This document shows, in pieces, positions 16,191-24,976 of a stretch of 64,000 bases of DNA. This DNA comes from Streptomyces bluensis. Its GTDB lineage: Bacteria > Actinomycetota > Actinomycetes > Streptomycetales > Streptomycetaceae. The stretch is from the NCBI RefSeq assembly GCF_014650715.1, contig NZ_BMVM01000007.1, positions 1 to 64,000 on the forward strand, given 5' to 3'. A program made the translations under genes and the position numbers. Each line of letters opens with the position of its first letter. Position 1 is the stretch's first letter. Below the pieces are notes generated by a model. The model saw nothing but the letters and a program-made list of their open reading frames with translations. It did not search any database and was not told the origin of the DNA.

Positions 16191-16742
16191 ATGGCCAAGG
16201 GGAGCGGCAAGGTGAGCGGTGGAGGCAAGGGGCTGGGCAAGGTCGAGGTGCGGCTCAAGTGGGATCCGAGCCCGCTCGGGAAGCCGCCCCGGCATCTCGA
16301 CATCATCGCCGCGACCTACTCGGCGGACGCCCCCTACGGGCAGCCGGCGTATGTCGTGCACTACGACAGCCGGTCACCGGACGGCACGATCAACATGACC
16401 CGGCACAGCCAGACCGGCATGGGCTTCGGGTTCGTCGAGGTGTTGGTCCTGGAATTCGACAGGCTGTCACCCGCGTACGGGCGTGTGGTGGTCGGTGTGG
16501 CCATCCACCAGAACAGTGGGCCCCTGACGTTCGGGGAGGTGTCCAACGCGGGGGTGGTCGTCGTCCAGGGATACGAGCAGTTGCTGGTGGACGACTTCGA
16601 GCAGGTCGCCGATGCGACGGCCGCGACGGTCAGCGAGTTCACCAGGGATGCCTCGGGAGCCTGGCAGATGCGCGAGATGATCCGGGGATTTGACAGTGAC
16701 CCGGTGCTCTTCACCGCCGAAATGGGCAGCAGACAGCAGTGA
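16191..16742 (+). CDS. TerD-family protein
   Basis: 183 residues resembling the TerD/calcium-binding fold of the tellurite-resistance family. The Gly/Lys-rich N-terminus (MAKGSGKVSGGGKGLGKVEV) leads into the paired beta-rich repeat with DIIAATYSAD, DGTINMTRHSQTG and FGEVSNAGVVVV. The acidic Ca-binding residues look partly divergent. TerD proteins are common in Streptomyces and linked to stress and membrane metal responses; no other ter genes are nearby. The ATG at 16191 follows GGGAAGG at about 10 nt; a GTG one codon upstream is also possible. Confidence 0.8.
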   Translation: MAKGSGKVSGGGKGLGKVEVRLKWDPSPLGKPPRHLDIIAATYSADAPYGQPAYVVHYDSRSPDGTINMTRHSQTGMGFGFVEVLVLEFDRLSPAYGRVVVGVAIHQNSGPLTFGEVSNAGVVVVQGYEQLLVDDFEQVADATAATVSEFTRDASGAWQMREMIRGFDSDPVLFTAEMGSRQQ

Positions 16743-16921
16743 GCGCGCCCCGAGGGGTCCAGTGACGGCGCGGTGGCGCAGCAGCGTCCATCCGTGCGGC
16801 ATCCCGGGGCGGGCAGTCAGCATTCGAGATCCCATCCGTGCGATTTGGTGCCTGAGGAAGCCGGCGCACCTTTGATGTTCGAGGACGTTGGTCCGCGCCA
16901 AGTGGTACTGCCTGCCACGGC

Positions 16922-17548
16922 TCAAGGTGTGGATCCGCCTTCGACTGTGCGGCCGCGAACGAGGGGCAGGAAGACCTCGTCCACGATCTCGCTCAGCAAC
17001 TCGTCGGGGACCTCGGGCAGACCACGCAGGGCGTATTCGCCGCGCAACAGCATCATCGGCACCGACGCCACGCGCGGATGCACCACACCGGCCGCCGCCT
17101 CGCCCCGAGCCACGGCGCGCTCAAGCAGCGTCAGCCACGCCGCGTCCGTGCTGCTCCCACCGGCTTGCTCCCGCAGCAGCGTGAGCAAGCCGGGATCGTC
17201 GGCCGCTGCCGCGAGCAGGTCGCGCAGCACAGCCCCCTGCGGTGACGACCATGTCTTGTTCGCCGCGCGCAGCAGCGCCAGCGCGTCGCCGCGCAGCGTC
17301 CCCGTGTCCGGGACCTGCAACTCCGCGTCGGCCAGGTAGCGGTAGGCCGCGACACCCAGCACCGCGCGCCCCGGCCAGCGCCGGTAGATCGCGTTCTTGT
17401 TGGTGCCCGCGCGCTGCGCGACCCGGTCCATCGTCATGCCCGCATAGCCGGCGGTCCGCAGTTCCTCGGCCGCGGCGCGCAGGATCGCGTCCTCCAACGC
17501 CGCGCCACGGCGCCGGGTAGCGCCGCCGCGCTGTTGTTCAGGCGCCAT
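16922..17548 (-). CDS. TetR-family transcriptional repressor
   Basis: 208 residues. The N-terminal helix-turn-helix is typical (AAEELRTAGYAGMTMDRVAQRAG, then NKNAIYRRWPGR, residues about 25-70). The ligand-binding C-terminal domain is all-helical. It is divergent from the hydrolase-like gene at 17623. The gap contains a perfect palindrome, so it very likely represses its neighbour and itself. The inducing ligand is unknown. Confidence 0.92.
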   Translation of the reverse strand: MAPEQQRGGATRRRGAALEDAILRAAAEELRTAGYAGMTMDRVAQRAGTNKNAIYRRWPGRAVLGVAAYRYLADAELQVPDTGTLRGDALALLRAANKTWSSPQGAVLRDLLAAAADDPGLLTLLREQAGGSSTDAAWLTLLERAVARGEAAAGVVHPRVASVPMMLLRGEYALRGLPEVPDELLSEIVDEVFLPLVRGRTVEGGSTP

Positions 17549-17565
17549 CGTGGACCCTCCTCCCC

Positions 17566-17592
17566 ATTTAGGGTACGGTTCGTACCCTAAAT
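17566..17592. promoter_or_regulatory. palindromic operator for the divergent TetR regulator
   Basis: A perfect 12-bp inverted repeat, ATTTAGGGTACG and its complement, around the 3-nt spacer GTT. It sits 18 nt from the TetR start and 31 nt from the start of the divergent gene. Its AT content stands out from the surroundings, and its size fits a TetR dimer or dimer-pair site. Confidence 0.85.
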
Positions 17593-17622
17593 GAATCGCA
17601 GATCGAAAGAATCGGAGCAGCG

Positions 17623-18684
17623 GTGCGCGCCTTCGGCATCAACTACGACACCGGTTTCACTTCCGGCGGGACCACCACCCATGAACCGTTCCTCCCGGAC
17701 ATTGTCCAGCGTGAAATGCGGGTGATCCGCGAGGACCTGCACTGCGACGCGGTCCGCATCACCGGCGGCCACGCCGACCGCCTGGAGACCGCCGCGCGCG
17801 CCGCCGCCGACGCGGGTCTGGAGGTCTGGTACTCGCCGTTCACCCATGGCCTGACCCAGGACGAACTCCTGGCGTTCCTCATTGACGGTGCCGAACGCGC
17901 CGAGCGCCTGCGCCGTGACGGTGCGCGCATCGTGTACCTCACCGGCTCCGAGATCACCTTGTTCACCCACGGCTTCCTGCCGGGCGACACGCTGCGGGAG
18001 CGGTCGGCGACACTGGCCGATCCCGTCGCGTTCCGCGCCCTGCTTCCCCGACTGCACACCACGCTCAACACGTTCCTCGCCCGAGTCGTCACCGAGGTCC
18101 GTGCCCGCTTCGGCGGCCCGATCGGCTACGCGTCCGTCGCCTTCGAGGGCGTGGACTGGACACCGTTCGATGTCGCCGCCACCGATGCCGGCTATCGCGA
18201 CGCGACCAACGCCGACACGTTCTCCGACGCGCTGCGCGCGCAGGTGGCGCAAGGCAAGCCGTTCGGCGTCACCGAATTCGGCTGTGGGACCTTCCGCGGC
18301 GCCTTCGACCTGGGCGGACGCGGGGACTCGATCGTCGAGTGGAGCGAGGACGCGCGGCCGGTGAGGATGACCGCCGGGACGGTGCGCGACGAGCAGGAAC
18401 AGGCCTCTTACATCCGGGAGATGCTCGACATCTATGACGCAGCCGGTGTCGACGCCGCCTTCGTCTACACCTTCGCCCGCTGGGACCTGGCGACCACAGC
18501 CCGCCACGATCCGGAGCACGACTTCGACACCGCCAGCTTCGGTGTGGTCAGGGTCCTGCCGCCCGGCGCAGCCGAAGGACCGTATGCGGAACTGGGGTGG
18601 GAGCCCAAGGCCGCCTTCCATGCCATGGCCCAGTTCGGCCAAGCCCGTAGGAAGAAGGCTGCCGAGGAGACGGCCGAGGCCTGA
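17623..18684 (+). CDS. TIM-barrel glycosyl-hydrolase-like protein of unknown substrate
   Basis: 353 residues with the look of a (beta/alpha)8 glycoside-hydrolase-fold protein: INYDTGF at the start, a series of strand ends such as DAVRITGGHAD, VWYSPFTHG, IVYLTGSEITLF and GYASVAFEGVDW, and VTEFGCGTF near residue 220, where a catalytic Glu would sit. No signal peptide, so it is probably cytoplasmic. The GTG start at 17623 has GGAG upstream. It is controlled in all likelihood by the divergent TetR repressor. The specific activity cannot be assigned. Confidence 0.65.
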   Translation: MRAFGINYDTGFTSGGTTTHEPFLPDIVQREMRVIREDLHCDAVRITGGHADRLETAARAAADAGLEVWYSPFTHGLTQDELLAFLIDGAERAERLRRDGARIVYLTGSEITLFTHGFLPGDTLRERSATLADPVAFRALLPRLHTTLNTFLARVVTEVRARFGGPIGYASVAFEGVDWTPFDVAATDAGYRDATNADTFSDALRAQVAQGKPFGVTEFGCGTFRGAFDLGGRGDSIVEWSEDARPVRMTAGTVRDEQEQASYIREMLDIYDAAGVDAAFVYTFARWDLATTARHDPEHDFDTASFGVVRVLPPGAAEGPYAELGWEPKAAFHAMAQFGQARRKKAAEETAEA

Positions 18685-19067
18685 CCAGCGGAGCTCTCCC
18701 GCGCCGCACGGCCCGCCACTCGGCTCGCGCCCCTGCGCGGGCAGGGCCCGCGCAGCCGGCGACCGCCGCCGTCCGCCGACTCCAACCGGCGAAACGTCAT
18801 GTCGGTGCGGACCCTCGCAGCGCTGACCGCCCTGCCCGCGTGGGACCACACCCGCAGCCCCGCCGGGCGCGCCCCCGACGCCGAACTCGCCTGACTGACG
18901 TTCATAAGGGGCGTATGCCCTGTCCGAGTCTGCCGCCCCCGGTGCGCTCCTGCGCGAGAGCGGACGGGCGAGGTCTGCTGTCGCCCGGGGCCTGTGTCAT
19001 CGGGGAGCGCGGTCTACGATCAACGCTGCCGAGTGAAAAACCGCTTACCGCCGGGGGACTTCGGGCT
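18685..19067. other. intergenic region without a recognised gene
   Basis: 383 bp between the hydrolase-like gene and the kinase. The only small frame, 18799-18894 (31 codons), has no recognisable features. An AT-richer stretch (gtgaaaaaccgctta, about 19033-19047) just before the kinase ribosome-binding site may be part of its promoter. Confidence 0.4.
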
Positions 19068-21356
19068 ATGGACGACGGTGATCTGATACTCGCTGACCGC
19101 TACCGCCTGGTGCGCCCGCTGGGGCGCGGCGGGATGGGCGAGGTGTGGGAGGCACAGGACACCAGCCTACGGCGGCCGGTCGCGGTCAAGGTGATCTCGG
19201 TCCTTGCGGGTGGCGGCAGTCGGGCCGACGAGGCGCGCGCCCGGTTTCTGCGGGAGGCGCGGATCACCGCCGCGCTTCAGCACCCCCATATCGTGACCGT
19301 CCACGACCTCGGTGAGGCAACCACCGGCCAGGGCACGACGCCGTTCCTCGTGATGGAACTGCTCCGGGGCGAGGGCCTGGACGCCGTTGTCCGGCGCGGA
19401 CCTGTCGGCGAGGAGGAGGTGGCGCGGTGGGGGGCGCAGGTGTGCGACGCGCTGGGTGAGGCGCATGCCGCCGGCATCCTCCACCGCGACATCAAGCCCG
19501 CGAATCTGTTCGTCGCGGCCTCGGGCGGCCTGAAGGTGCTCGACTTCGGGATCGCCCGCGCCGCCGACCCCTCGGCTACCGGTGACCGGCTGACCCACAC
19601 CGGTTTCATGGTGGGCACGGCCGCGTACATGGCACCGGAGCAGGCACGCGGGCGCCCCGAGCAGCGCAGCGACCTGTACTCCCTCGGGTGTGTGCTGTGC
19701 GAACTGCTCACCGGACGGCTGCCGTTCGACGCCCCGGACACCCTCGGGTACGTCACGGCGCACCTTCACGATCCGCCCCCCGCGCCGAGCAGCCTCCTGC
19801 CCGGCGTCTCCGCTCCGTGGGACCGCCTGGTCGGTCGGCTGCTGGCCAAGGACCCGCGCGAGCGGTACGAATCGGCCGCCGTGCTCGCCGACGAGCTGCG
19901 GCGCCTCGGTGGTGAACGGCAGGCCGTACCCGCGGCCCGTCGCTACACCCCCACCGTCGCCGACCAGGGAGCGCGCGGAGCGAGCTCACCGCCTTCGGCT
20001 GCGCCCGTGTCGGACGATCTCGCGGCGGCATCCACGGTTCAGGCGCCCGCCGGGCCGTCCGGTGGAACAGGCATGAGCCGGCGCAGCCTGCTCATGAGGG
20101 GCGCGGGTGTCGCCGCGGTCGCGGTCGCCGGAGGGGCGGCGGCGATGTACCTGACCGGCGACCCCGAGCGGGACCCGGTCGCCTGGTCGCAGAGGATCGC
20201 AGACGTCGACGTGATCAACTCCGACGGTCCGAACGTCGTCCTGGCCGACGGCCGGTGTCATGTGGCCGCCGGTCACTACTACAAGGAGACGGCCGCACTC
20301 CACACCTTCGACGTCGCCACCGGTAAGCGTCTGTGGACGGCGTCCCTCAACGCGGCCTGGTCCCGGGAAACACGCTTCACCGTCGTCGGCGGCACGGTAC
20401 TGGCCCTGACCCAGGACTCCGGGAACAAAGGCGGACTGGTGCACGCCTTCGACGCTGCCACCGGCGAGCGCCGATGGCAGAAGTCGGTCTCCTACAGCGC
20501 CATGAGGCTGGATGTGCACCGGCCCAGCGGCCTGCTGATCACCGGTGAGGACGGTTACGTGACCGGAGTCGATCCGCGCACCGGCGCCTCGCGATGGGGG
20601 ATCGACGCATCCTCCCCCTACGACGCCGCATGGCTCCTGGCCGGCGACCTGATCCTCTTCAGCGACGGAACCGCAGTGCTCGGCAAGACGGGCAAGGAAC
20701 TGTGGACACGCTCCGGCTTCCAGCCGCTGGGCGACCTGGCGCAGCCCCTGGGTGAGGGCCTGCTCTGCTACGAGGCCGGCAGGAAGGACCCGGTCGACCT
20801 CGTCTGCCGCAAGGCGGACACGGGTGAGGTGATGTGGCGGAGCCCGTTCCAGAAGACCAAACCGGACCAGCTCAGGACCGACGCCTTCCAGCCACTCGAC
20901 GAGCTGGTGTCGGGCACCACGGTGTTTCTTCCGCTGGCCGCGGGGTCCCGCCGGAAACCGACCGCGCTGAACGGACTCACCGGCGAGCAGACCTGGACCT
21001 ACGGCAGTTCGTACCAAGAGGTTGGCCTGGAGACTCGGGCGACGACCAGCGTGGCCGGCGGGTTCGTCCTGCTCACGGGATCGGGGCTGGTGTGCCTGGC
21101 CGCCGACGACGGCACACAACGGTGGCACGCCGATCGTCAGAGGGCGCAGACCACCGGCACATACGCCCTGCTCTCCCGGACGGAGCAGGCACGAGTGCTC
21201 CAGCGCTGGACCAGCGCCCGGATCGTCGGAGTGGAGCACGGCCGCACGCTCTGGGCAGGCCAGTTCGACAGCACGGCCATCAGCGAGCCCGCCGCGAGCG
21301 GCGACTCGATCGTGGTCCTCGACGGCAGCGGCACACTGTGGGCGGTGCGCGTGTGA
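19068..21356 (+). CDS. membrane Ser/Thr protein kinase with PQQ-type beta-propeller sensor
   Basis: 762 residues. The kinase domain (about 10-275) carries the glycine loop GRGGMGEVWEA, the VAIKV-type lysine (AVKV), HRDIKPANL, DFGIAR and the APEQARG segment. A Pro/Ser/Ala-rich linker follows, then one hydrophobic helix (about 350-367) preceded by SRRSLLMRG, which resembles a twin-arginine signal. The outer part (about 375-762) is built of PQQ/quinoprotein-like blades, recognised by repeated pairs such as ATGKRLWTA, ATGERRWQK, RTGASRWGI, LTGEQTWTY and DGTQRWHA. This layout is common in actinomycetes; the extracellular propeller probably senses a ligand. The ATG at 19068 has GGGGGA about 9 nt upstream. 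Confidence 0.92.
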   Translation: MDDGDLILADRYRLVRPLGRGGMGEVWEAQDTSLRRPVAVKVISVLAGGGSRADEARARFLREARITAALQHPHIVTVHDLGEATTGQGTTPFLVMELLRGEGLDAVVRRGPVGEEEVARWGAQVCDALGEAHAAGILHRDIKPANLFVAASGGLKVLDFGIARAADPSATGDRLTHTGFMVGTAAYMAPEQARGRPEQRSDLYSLGCVLCELLTGRLPFDAPDTLGYVTAHLHDPPPAPSSLLPGVSAPWDRLVGRLLAKDPRERYESAAVLADELRRLGGERQAVPAARRYTPTVADQGARGASSPPSAAPVSDDLAAASTVQAPAGPSGGTGMSRRSLLMRGAGVAAVAVAGGAAAMYLTGDPERDPVAWSQRIADVDVINSDGPNVVLADGRCHVAAGHYYKETAALHTFDVATGKRLWTASLNAAWSRETRFTVVGGTVLALTQDSGNKGGLVHAFDAATGERRWQKSVSYSAMRLDVHRPSGLLITGEDGYVTGVDPRTGASRWGIDASSPYDAAWLLAGDLILFSDGTAVLGKTGKELWTRSGFQPLGDLAQPLGEGLLCYEAGRKDPVDLVCRKADTGEVMWRSPFQKTKPDQLRTDAFQPLDELVSGTTVFLPLAAGSRRKPTALNGLTGEQTWTYGSSYQEVGLETRATTSVAGGFVLLTGSGLVCLAADDGTQRWHADRQRAQTTGTYALLSRTEQARVLQRWTSARIVGVEHGRTLWAGQFDSTAISEPAASGDSIVVLDGSGTLWAVRV

Positions 21357-21597
21357 CCTGGCCGTTGAGCCAGGCCCCGCCGTGGGCCGGCGATGGCTGC
21401 CGCGCGTCTGCCCGAAGTACGGCATGAACGGGGCTGCGCACGGACTGGGAGACGACCACGTCGAGTGCTGCGGTGGTCCGGGAGCTGCGCTTCTCCCTCT
21501 CCGGGACGGGGGACCCGCGGGTGGCCGCCGTCCCGGCACGTCTCCGCCGACACGCCGACGCGGTCAAGCCCAGTCCCAGTCGCAGCCCTTCGCCGAG

Positions 21598-22608
21598 TCA
21601 GCCCGCGGGGGCGGTGGTCGGGCCGTGGGCCGGTCGGCACTCGAAAGCTGTCCAGCCGCTCCCGGCCGGGGCCGCGAGCAGCTCGAAGCCGCCGGCGGTG
21701 ATCAGCTCGCCCCATTCGGTGGCGGTGCGCTCGCGACCGCCGGTGATCAGCAGCATGTCCAGGTCCACGACGGCCGCGAGATCCGGGGAGGCCGCGCCGA
21801 CCACCCGCTCCAGGACGAACAGCCGCCGCTCGGGGTCCAGTCCCCAAGCCTCCCGCACGGTCCGCAGCACACGCACCGCGTCCGCGTCGGGCAGGTCGTG
21901 CAGCACCTGCTTGAGCACGAGGGCCTGCGTGTCCGGGGGCACGGTCGCGGTGTCGTCGGCCACGGTCCCGGAGCAGTGCGGGTGACGGTCCAGCAGCGCC
22001 TGGAGGAACAGGCCGTCCCCGCGCAGTTCGGCCACGCGGGAGACGGGGCCCAGGTCGATCAGCGAGGTCAGGTAGTCCAGATTGCCGCGGTGGGTGCTCG
22101 CCACGGCACGGGCAACGCGTCCGGCGGCGTCGGCGTCCGCCCGCAGATGGTCGTGGTACGGCTTTCCGAAGATCTTCGGGAAGGCCGGTTCGCCGGTCCG
22201 CAGGGTGTCGAGGATGTCGCCGTACGGCAGCCAGGTGAGTGGGTCGCCGTACAGCAGCACCTGGTCGCGGCGGGACTCGGGCACGTCCGAGCGCAGCAGT
22301 TCCGCGGCCGGGGTGAGGGCGAAGCGGCCGTCCGGCCCCTGGGTGAAAACGCCCAGCGCGGCGGCCGCCCGCAGTGCCCGGGCGAGCGCGTCCGGGGCGG
22401 CGCCTACGGCCTCGGCCAGGTCGGTCGCGTCGCGCGGGCCGTCGACCAGGCGGTCGGCGACGCCGAGCCGGGCCAGCGCCCAGATCGCGCGGCTGACCGC
22501 GGCGGCCACCGGGAAGAACATCAGCTGGTGGCCGGGGGTCATGCCGGGCAGGGCACCGGGCGAGAACCGCCGCCCGGCGTCGCGGGGCCTGTCGTGCGTG
22601 TCCGTCAC
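21598..22608 (-). CDS. O-methyltransferase-family protein with a collapsed SAM-binding core
   Basis: 336 residues, similar overall to the plant-type/TcmO-like O-methyltransferases of aromatic polyketide pathways: N-terminal dimerisation helices (about 25-110), then the Rossmann part. The usual SAM motif DVGGGxG is replaced by AELRGDG. About 50 residues normally lying between the SAM motif and the catalytic HD motif are missing: TVADDTATVPPD runs directly into LVLKQVLHDL. The catalytic-type HDL remains. It may therefore not bind SAM normally; relatives such as RdmB do chemistry other than methylation. The GTG start has AGGAGAG upstream. It is the last gene of the leftward group acyltransferase, copper oxidase, this gene. 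Confidence 0.75.
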   Translation of the reverse strand: MTDTHDRPRDAGRRFSPGALPGMTPGHQLMFFPVAAAVSRAIWALARLGVADRLVDGPRDATDLAEAVGAAPDALARALRAAAALGVFTQGPDGRFALTPAAELLRSDVPESRRDQVLLYGDPLTWLPYGDILDTLRTGEPAFPKIFGKPYHDHLRADADAAGRVARAVASTHRGNLDYLTSLIDLGPVSRVAELRGDGLFLQALLDRHPHCSGTVADDTATVPPDTQALVLKQVLHDLPDADAVRVLRTVREAWGLDPERRLFVLERVVGAASPDLAAVVDLDMLLITGGRERTATEWGELITAGGFELLAAPAGSGWTAFECRPAHGPTTAPAG

Positions 22609-22666
22609 GTCCGCTCTCCTGATCCTCGTCTCGTGGGCATCGTGGGTCTGCGGTCCGCGCGGCGGG

Positions 22667-24724
22667 TCATTCGGGCCGGTTGGCGGTGGCCCGCCCGACC
22701 CGGTAGGGCGAGGTCACGTTCTCGTACGACAGATGCATCATCATGCCCAGCACGGCGTGGTCGCCGATGTGGCAGTGGTCCATCCAGATGCCGGGGTTGT
22801 CGGCCCGGAAGGCGACCTCCCAGACCTCGCCGACGCGGACGTTCACCGTGTCCAGCCACACCGGACTTCCGGTCACCGGGCGGCCGTTGCGGCTCAGCAC
22901 CAGGACGTGATGGCCGTGCAGGTGCATGGGGTGGTCGAAGTGGCTGCGGTTGGCGAACCGCAGCCGGACCAGGTCGCCCTCGCGGACGGTGAGGTTCGGG
23001 GCATCGGGGAAGGCCGTGCCGTTGACCGTCCAGGTGACGCGGAACCGGCCGTCGTAGAAGCCGATCTCGTTGTCGAACACCATCGTCTTGGTACGGGTGA
23101 AGCGGCTGTCGGGACCGAACGGTGTCGGCGCGGGCGTGCCGTAGGCCGTGGGGTCGAACTCGCGCGAGGGGAGGTCCGGTGTCACCTCGCCGCGCCCGTC
23201 CGCGCTGATCAGCAGGCCCTGGTCACGGGCTCCCACGAAGTCCTGGATCTCGGTGAGACGTACGGGACGGTCCGGCATGACGAACTCGATGTCGTAGCGG
23301 CCGCCCGCGCCGATGGCCAGCTTCCGGTCGCTCACCGGCGTGGGACCGCGCACGGCGTTGCCGTCGAGGGCGGTGACCCGGAAGGAGGTGCCGGTGAGGG
23401 AGAACTCGTGGGTGAGACGGTCGGAGTTCAGCAGCCGCAGCCGTACCCGCTCGCCCGGCGCTGCCCGGCGGCGCTCCAGGCGGTCGGCGAGGCCGAGCGC
23501 GGGCACGGTGGCGCCGTCGTCGGTCTTCCAGGAATGCATGGCGAGGTACCAGTCGTGGTCCACCGGGGTGGGCTTCGGCGGATCGATGATCAGCGCGCCG
23601 AAGAGCCCCTTCATCTGCTGCACGGAGGTCTGCTGGTGGGAGTGGTACCAGTGGGTGCCGGACTCGTCGGGGCGGAAGCGGTAGACATGGGTGCCGCCGG
23701 GACGGATCGCGTTCTGGGTGACGCCGGGGACGCCGTCCTCGGCGTTCGGCACGTCGACCCCGTGCCAGTGGACGGCGACGTTCGTGCCGGGCAGTTCGTT
23801 CCGTACGGTGACCTCCACCAGCTCGCCCTGCCGCACCCGCAGGGTCGGCCCCGGGAGCCGGCCGTCGAACGCCCAGGCGCGCACGGTACGGCCGGAGGCG
23901 AGACGTACGGTCCTCTCGGCGGCCACCAGCGTGAAGCGGCGGTCGGGGCGCTCGTCGCGGGGGCCGGTCAGGGCGGTCACCGAGGTCGTGCCGCGCGCGG
24001 CGGCGGACTCCCCGCCGCCGTGGTGTCCGCCCGGCATGCCGTCGGCGGGCGCCATGTTCATGTTGTCCGGCAACTTGCTGCTCGCGGCGGCCAGGTTCAC
24101 CGTCACGGTGCCGGCGACGGCGACCGCGGTCACCATGGCCACGGCCCGCAACGCCCGCACCGGGCGGGGGGCGCGGCGGCGCGGGCGGGAGCGGGCGGCG
24201 AGCCAGCGGCGGGTCTGGCGGAACCAGGCGAGAGCGGCGAACAGCACCACCGCCGAGTGGATCAGCAGCGCGGGCCCCAGCAGGGGCGGGGCCAGGACGG
24301 TGAACAGCGCTGTCCACAGCCCGACGAGTGCGCCCAGGGCGGCGGTCTGCAGGGGCACGACGGCCGTCGGCGAGAAGGCCGCGACACGGGTCTCCAGGGA
24401 CGGTCGCCGGGCCCAGGCCACCAGGCGCGGCAGGGTGCCGGCAAGGGCCGCGGCGGCCGGCACGGCCAGCGCCGGCAGGGCCACGGCGACCCGGTCGACG
24501 GCGAACAGCCAGCTCTCCCGGCCCATCAGCGTGACGGTGGTGATCCTCATCAGGACGACCAGCGTGCCGATCCCCACGAGGGCCAGCAGCGTCACGGCCC
24601 GCGCCCGGCCACGCCGCCGGGACCGCTCCACCGGCCACCGCCCCGCGCAGAGCGCGGCCGTCGTCCAGATCAGTACGTTGAGCGCCGCGGCCTGCATGTC
24701 GGCGTTGAGCAGCATCTCGAACAC
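22667..24724 (-). CDS. multicopper oxidase fused to an N-terminal multi-helix membrane domain
   Basis: 685 residues. Residues 1-215 hold about five or six hydrophobic helices. A Met/His-rich linker (NMNMAPADGMPGGHHGGG) follows, then a laccase-type cupredoxin region with all four copper motifs: HWHGVD, HWYHSHQQ, HPMHLHGHH and HCHIGDHAVLGMMM. The oxidase should face outside the membrane and oxidise phenols or metal ions with O2. Its position in the polyketide cluster suggests oxidative tailoring or coupling of the aromatic product; copper tolerance is the alternative. The GTG start has CAGGAGAC 8 nt upstream; 58 nt separate it from the methyltransferase-like gene. Confidence 0.85.
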   Translation of the reverse strand: MFEMLLNADMQAAALNVLIWTTAALCAGRWPVERSRRRGRARAVTLLALVGIGTLVVLMRITTVTLMGRESWLFAVDRVAVALPALAVPAAAALAGTLPRLVAWARRPSLETRVAAFSPTAVVPLQTAALGALVGLWTALFTVLAPPLLGPALLIHSAVVLFAALAWFRQTRRWLAARSRPRRRAPRPVRALRAVAMVTAVAVAGTVTVNLAAASSKLPDNMNMAPADGMPGGHHGGGESAAARGTTSVTALTGPRDERPDRRFTLVAAERTVRLASGRTVRAWAFDGRLPGPTLRVRQGELVEVTVRNELPGTNVAVHWHGVDVPNAEDGVPGVTQNAIRPGGTHVYRFRPDESGTHWYHSHQQTSVQQMKGLFGALIIDPPKPTPVDHDWYLAMHSWKTDDGATVPALGLADRLERRRAAPGERVRLRLLNSDRLTHEFSLTGTSFRVTALDGNAVRGPTPVSDRKLAIGAGGRYDIEFVMPDRPVRLTEIQDFVGARDQGLLISADGRGEVTPDLPSREFDPTAYGTPAPTPFGPDSRFTRTKTMVFDNEIGFYDGRFRVTWTVNGTAFPDAPNLTVREGDLVRLRFANRSHFDHPMHLHGHHVLVLSRNGRPVTGSPVWLDTVNVRVGEVWEVAFRADNPGIWMDHCHIGDHAVLGMMMHLSYENVTSPYRVGRATANRPE

Positions 24725-24976
24725 GGTGGCGTCTCCTGAAGCGGGGCGGAACGGTCGAAGGCCGACCGGACGGGACGGTGCGGACGACGGTCGGCCGACC
24801 GGAACGGGGCGGAAGGAGGACGGTCAGGGAACGTACGGACGGCACGGGCGCAAGGACGGCACGGGCGCAGACGCGGGCCGGTCAGCCACACGCGCGTGCC
24901 GGGTGCCGGGTGCCGCAACACGCCGTCGTGTCGGCACCGGCGTCACCTCGACGGCACCGCCGCGGCCGCACCGGTG

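Noticed and set aside
18799..18894. 31-codon frame before the kinase
   Set aside because: No ribosome-binding site or family resemblance; possibly a remnant but not demonstrable.
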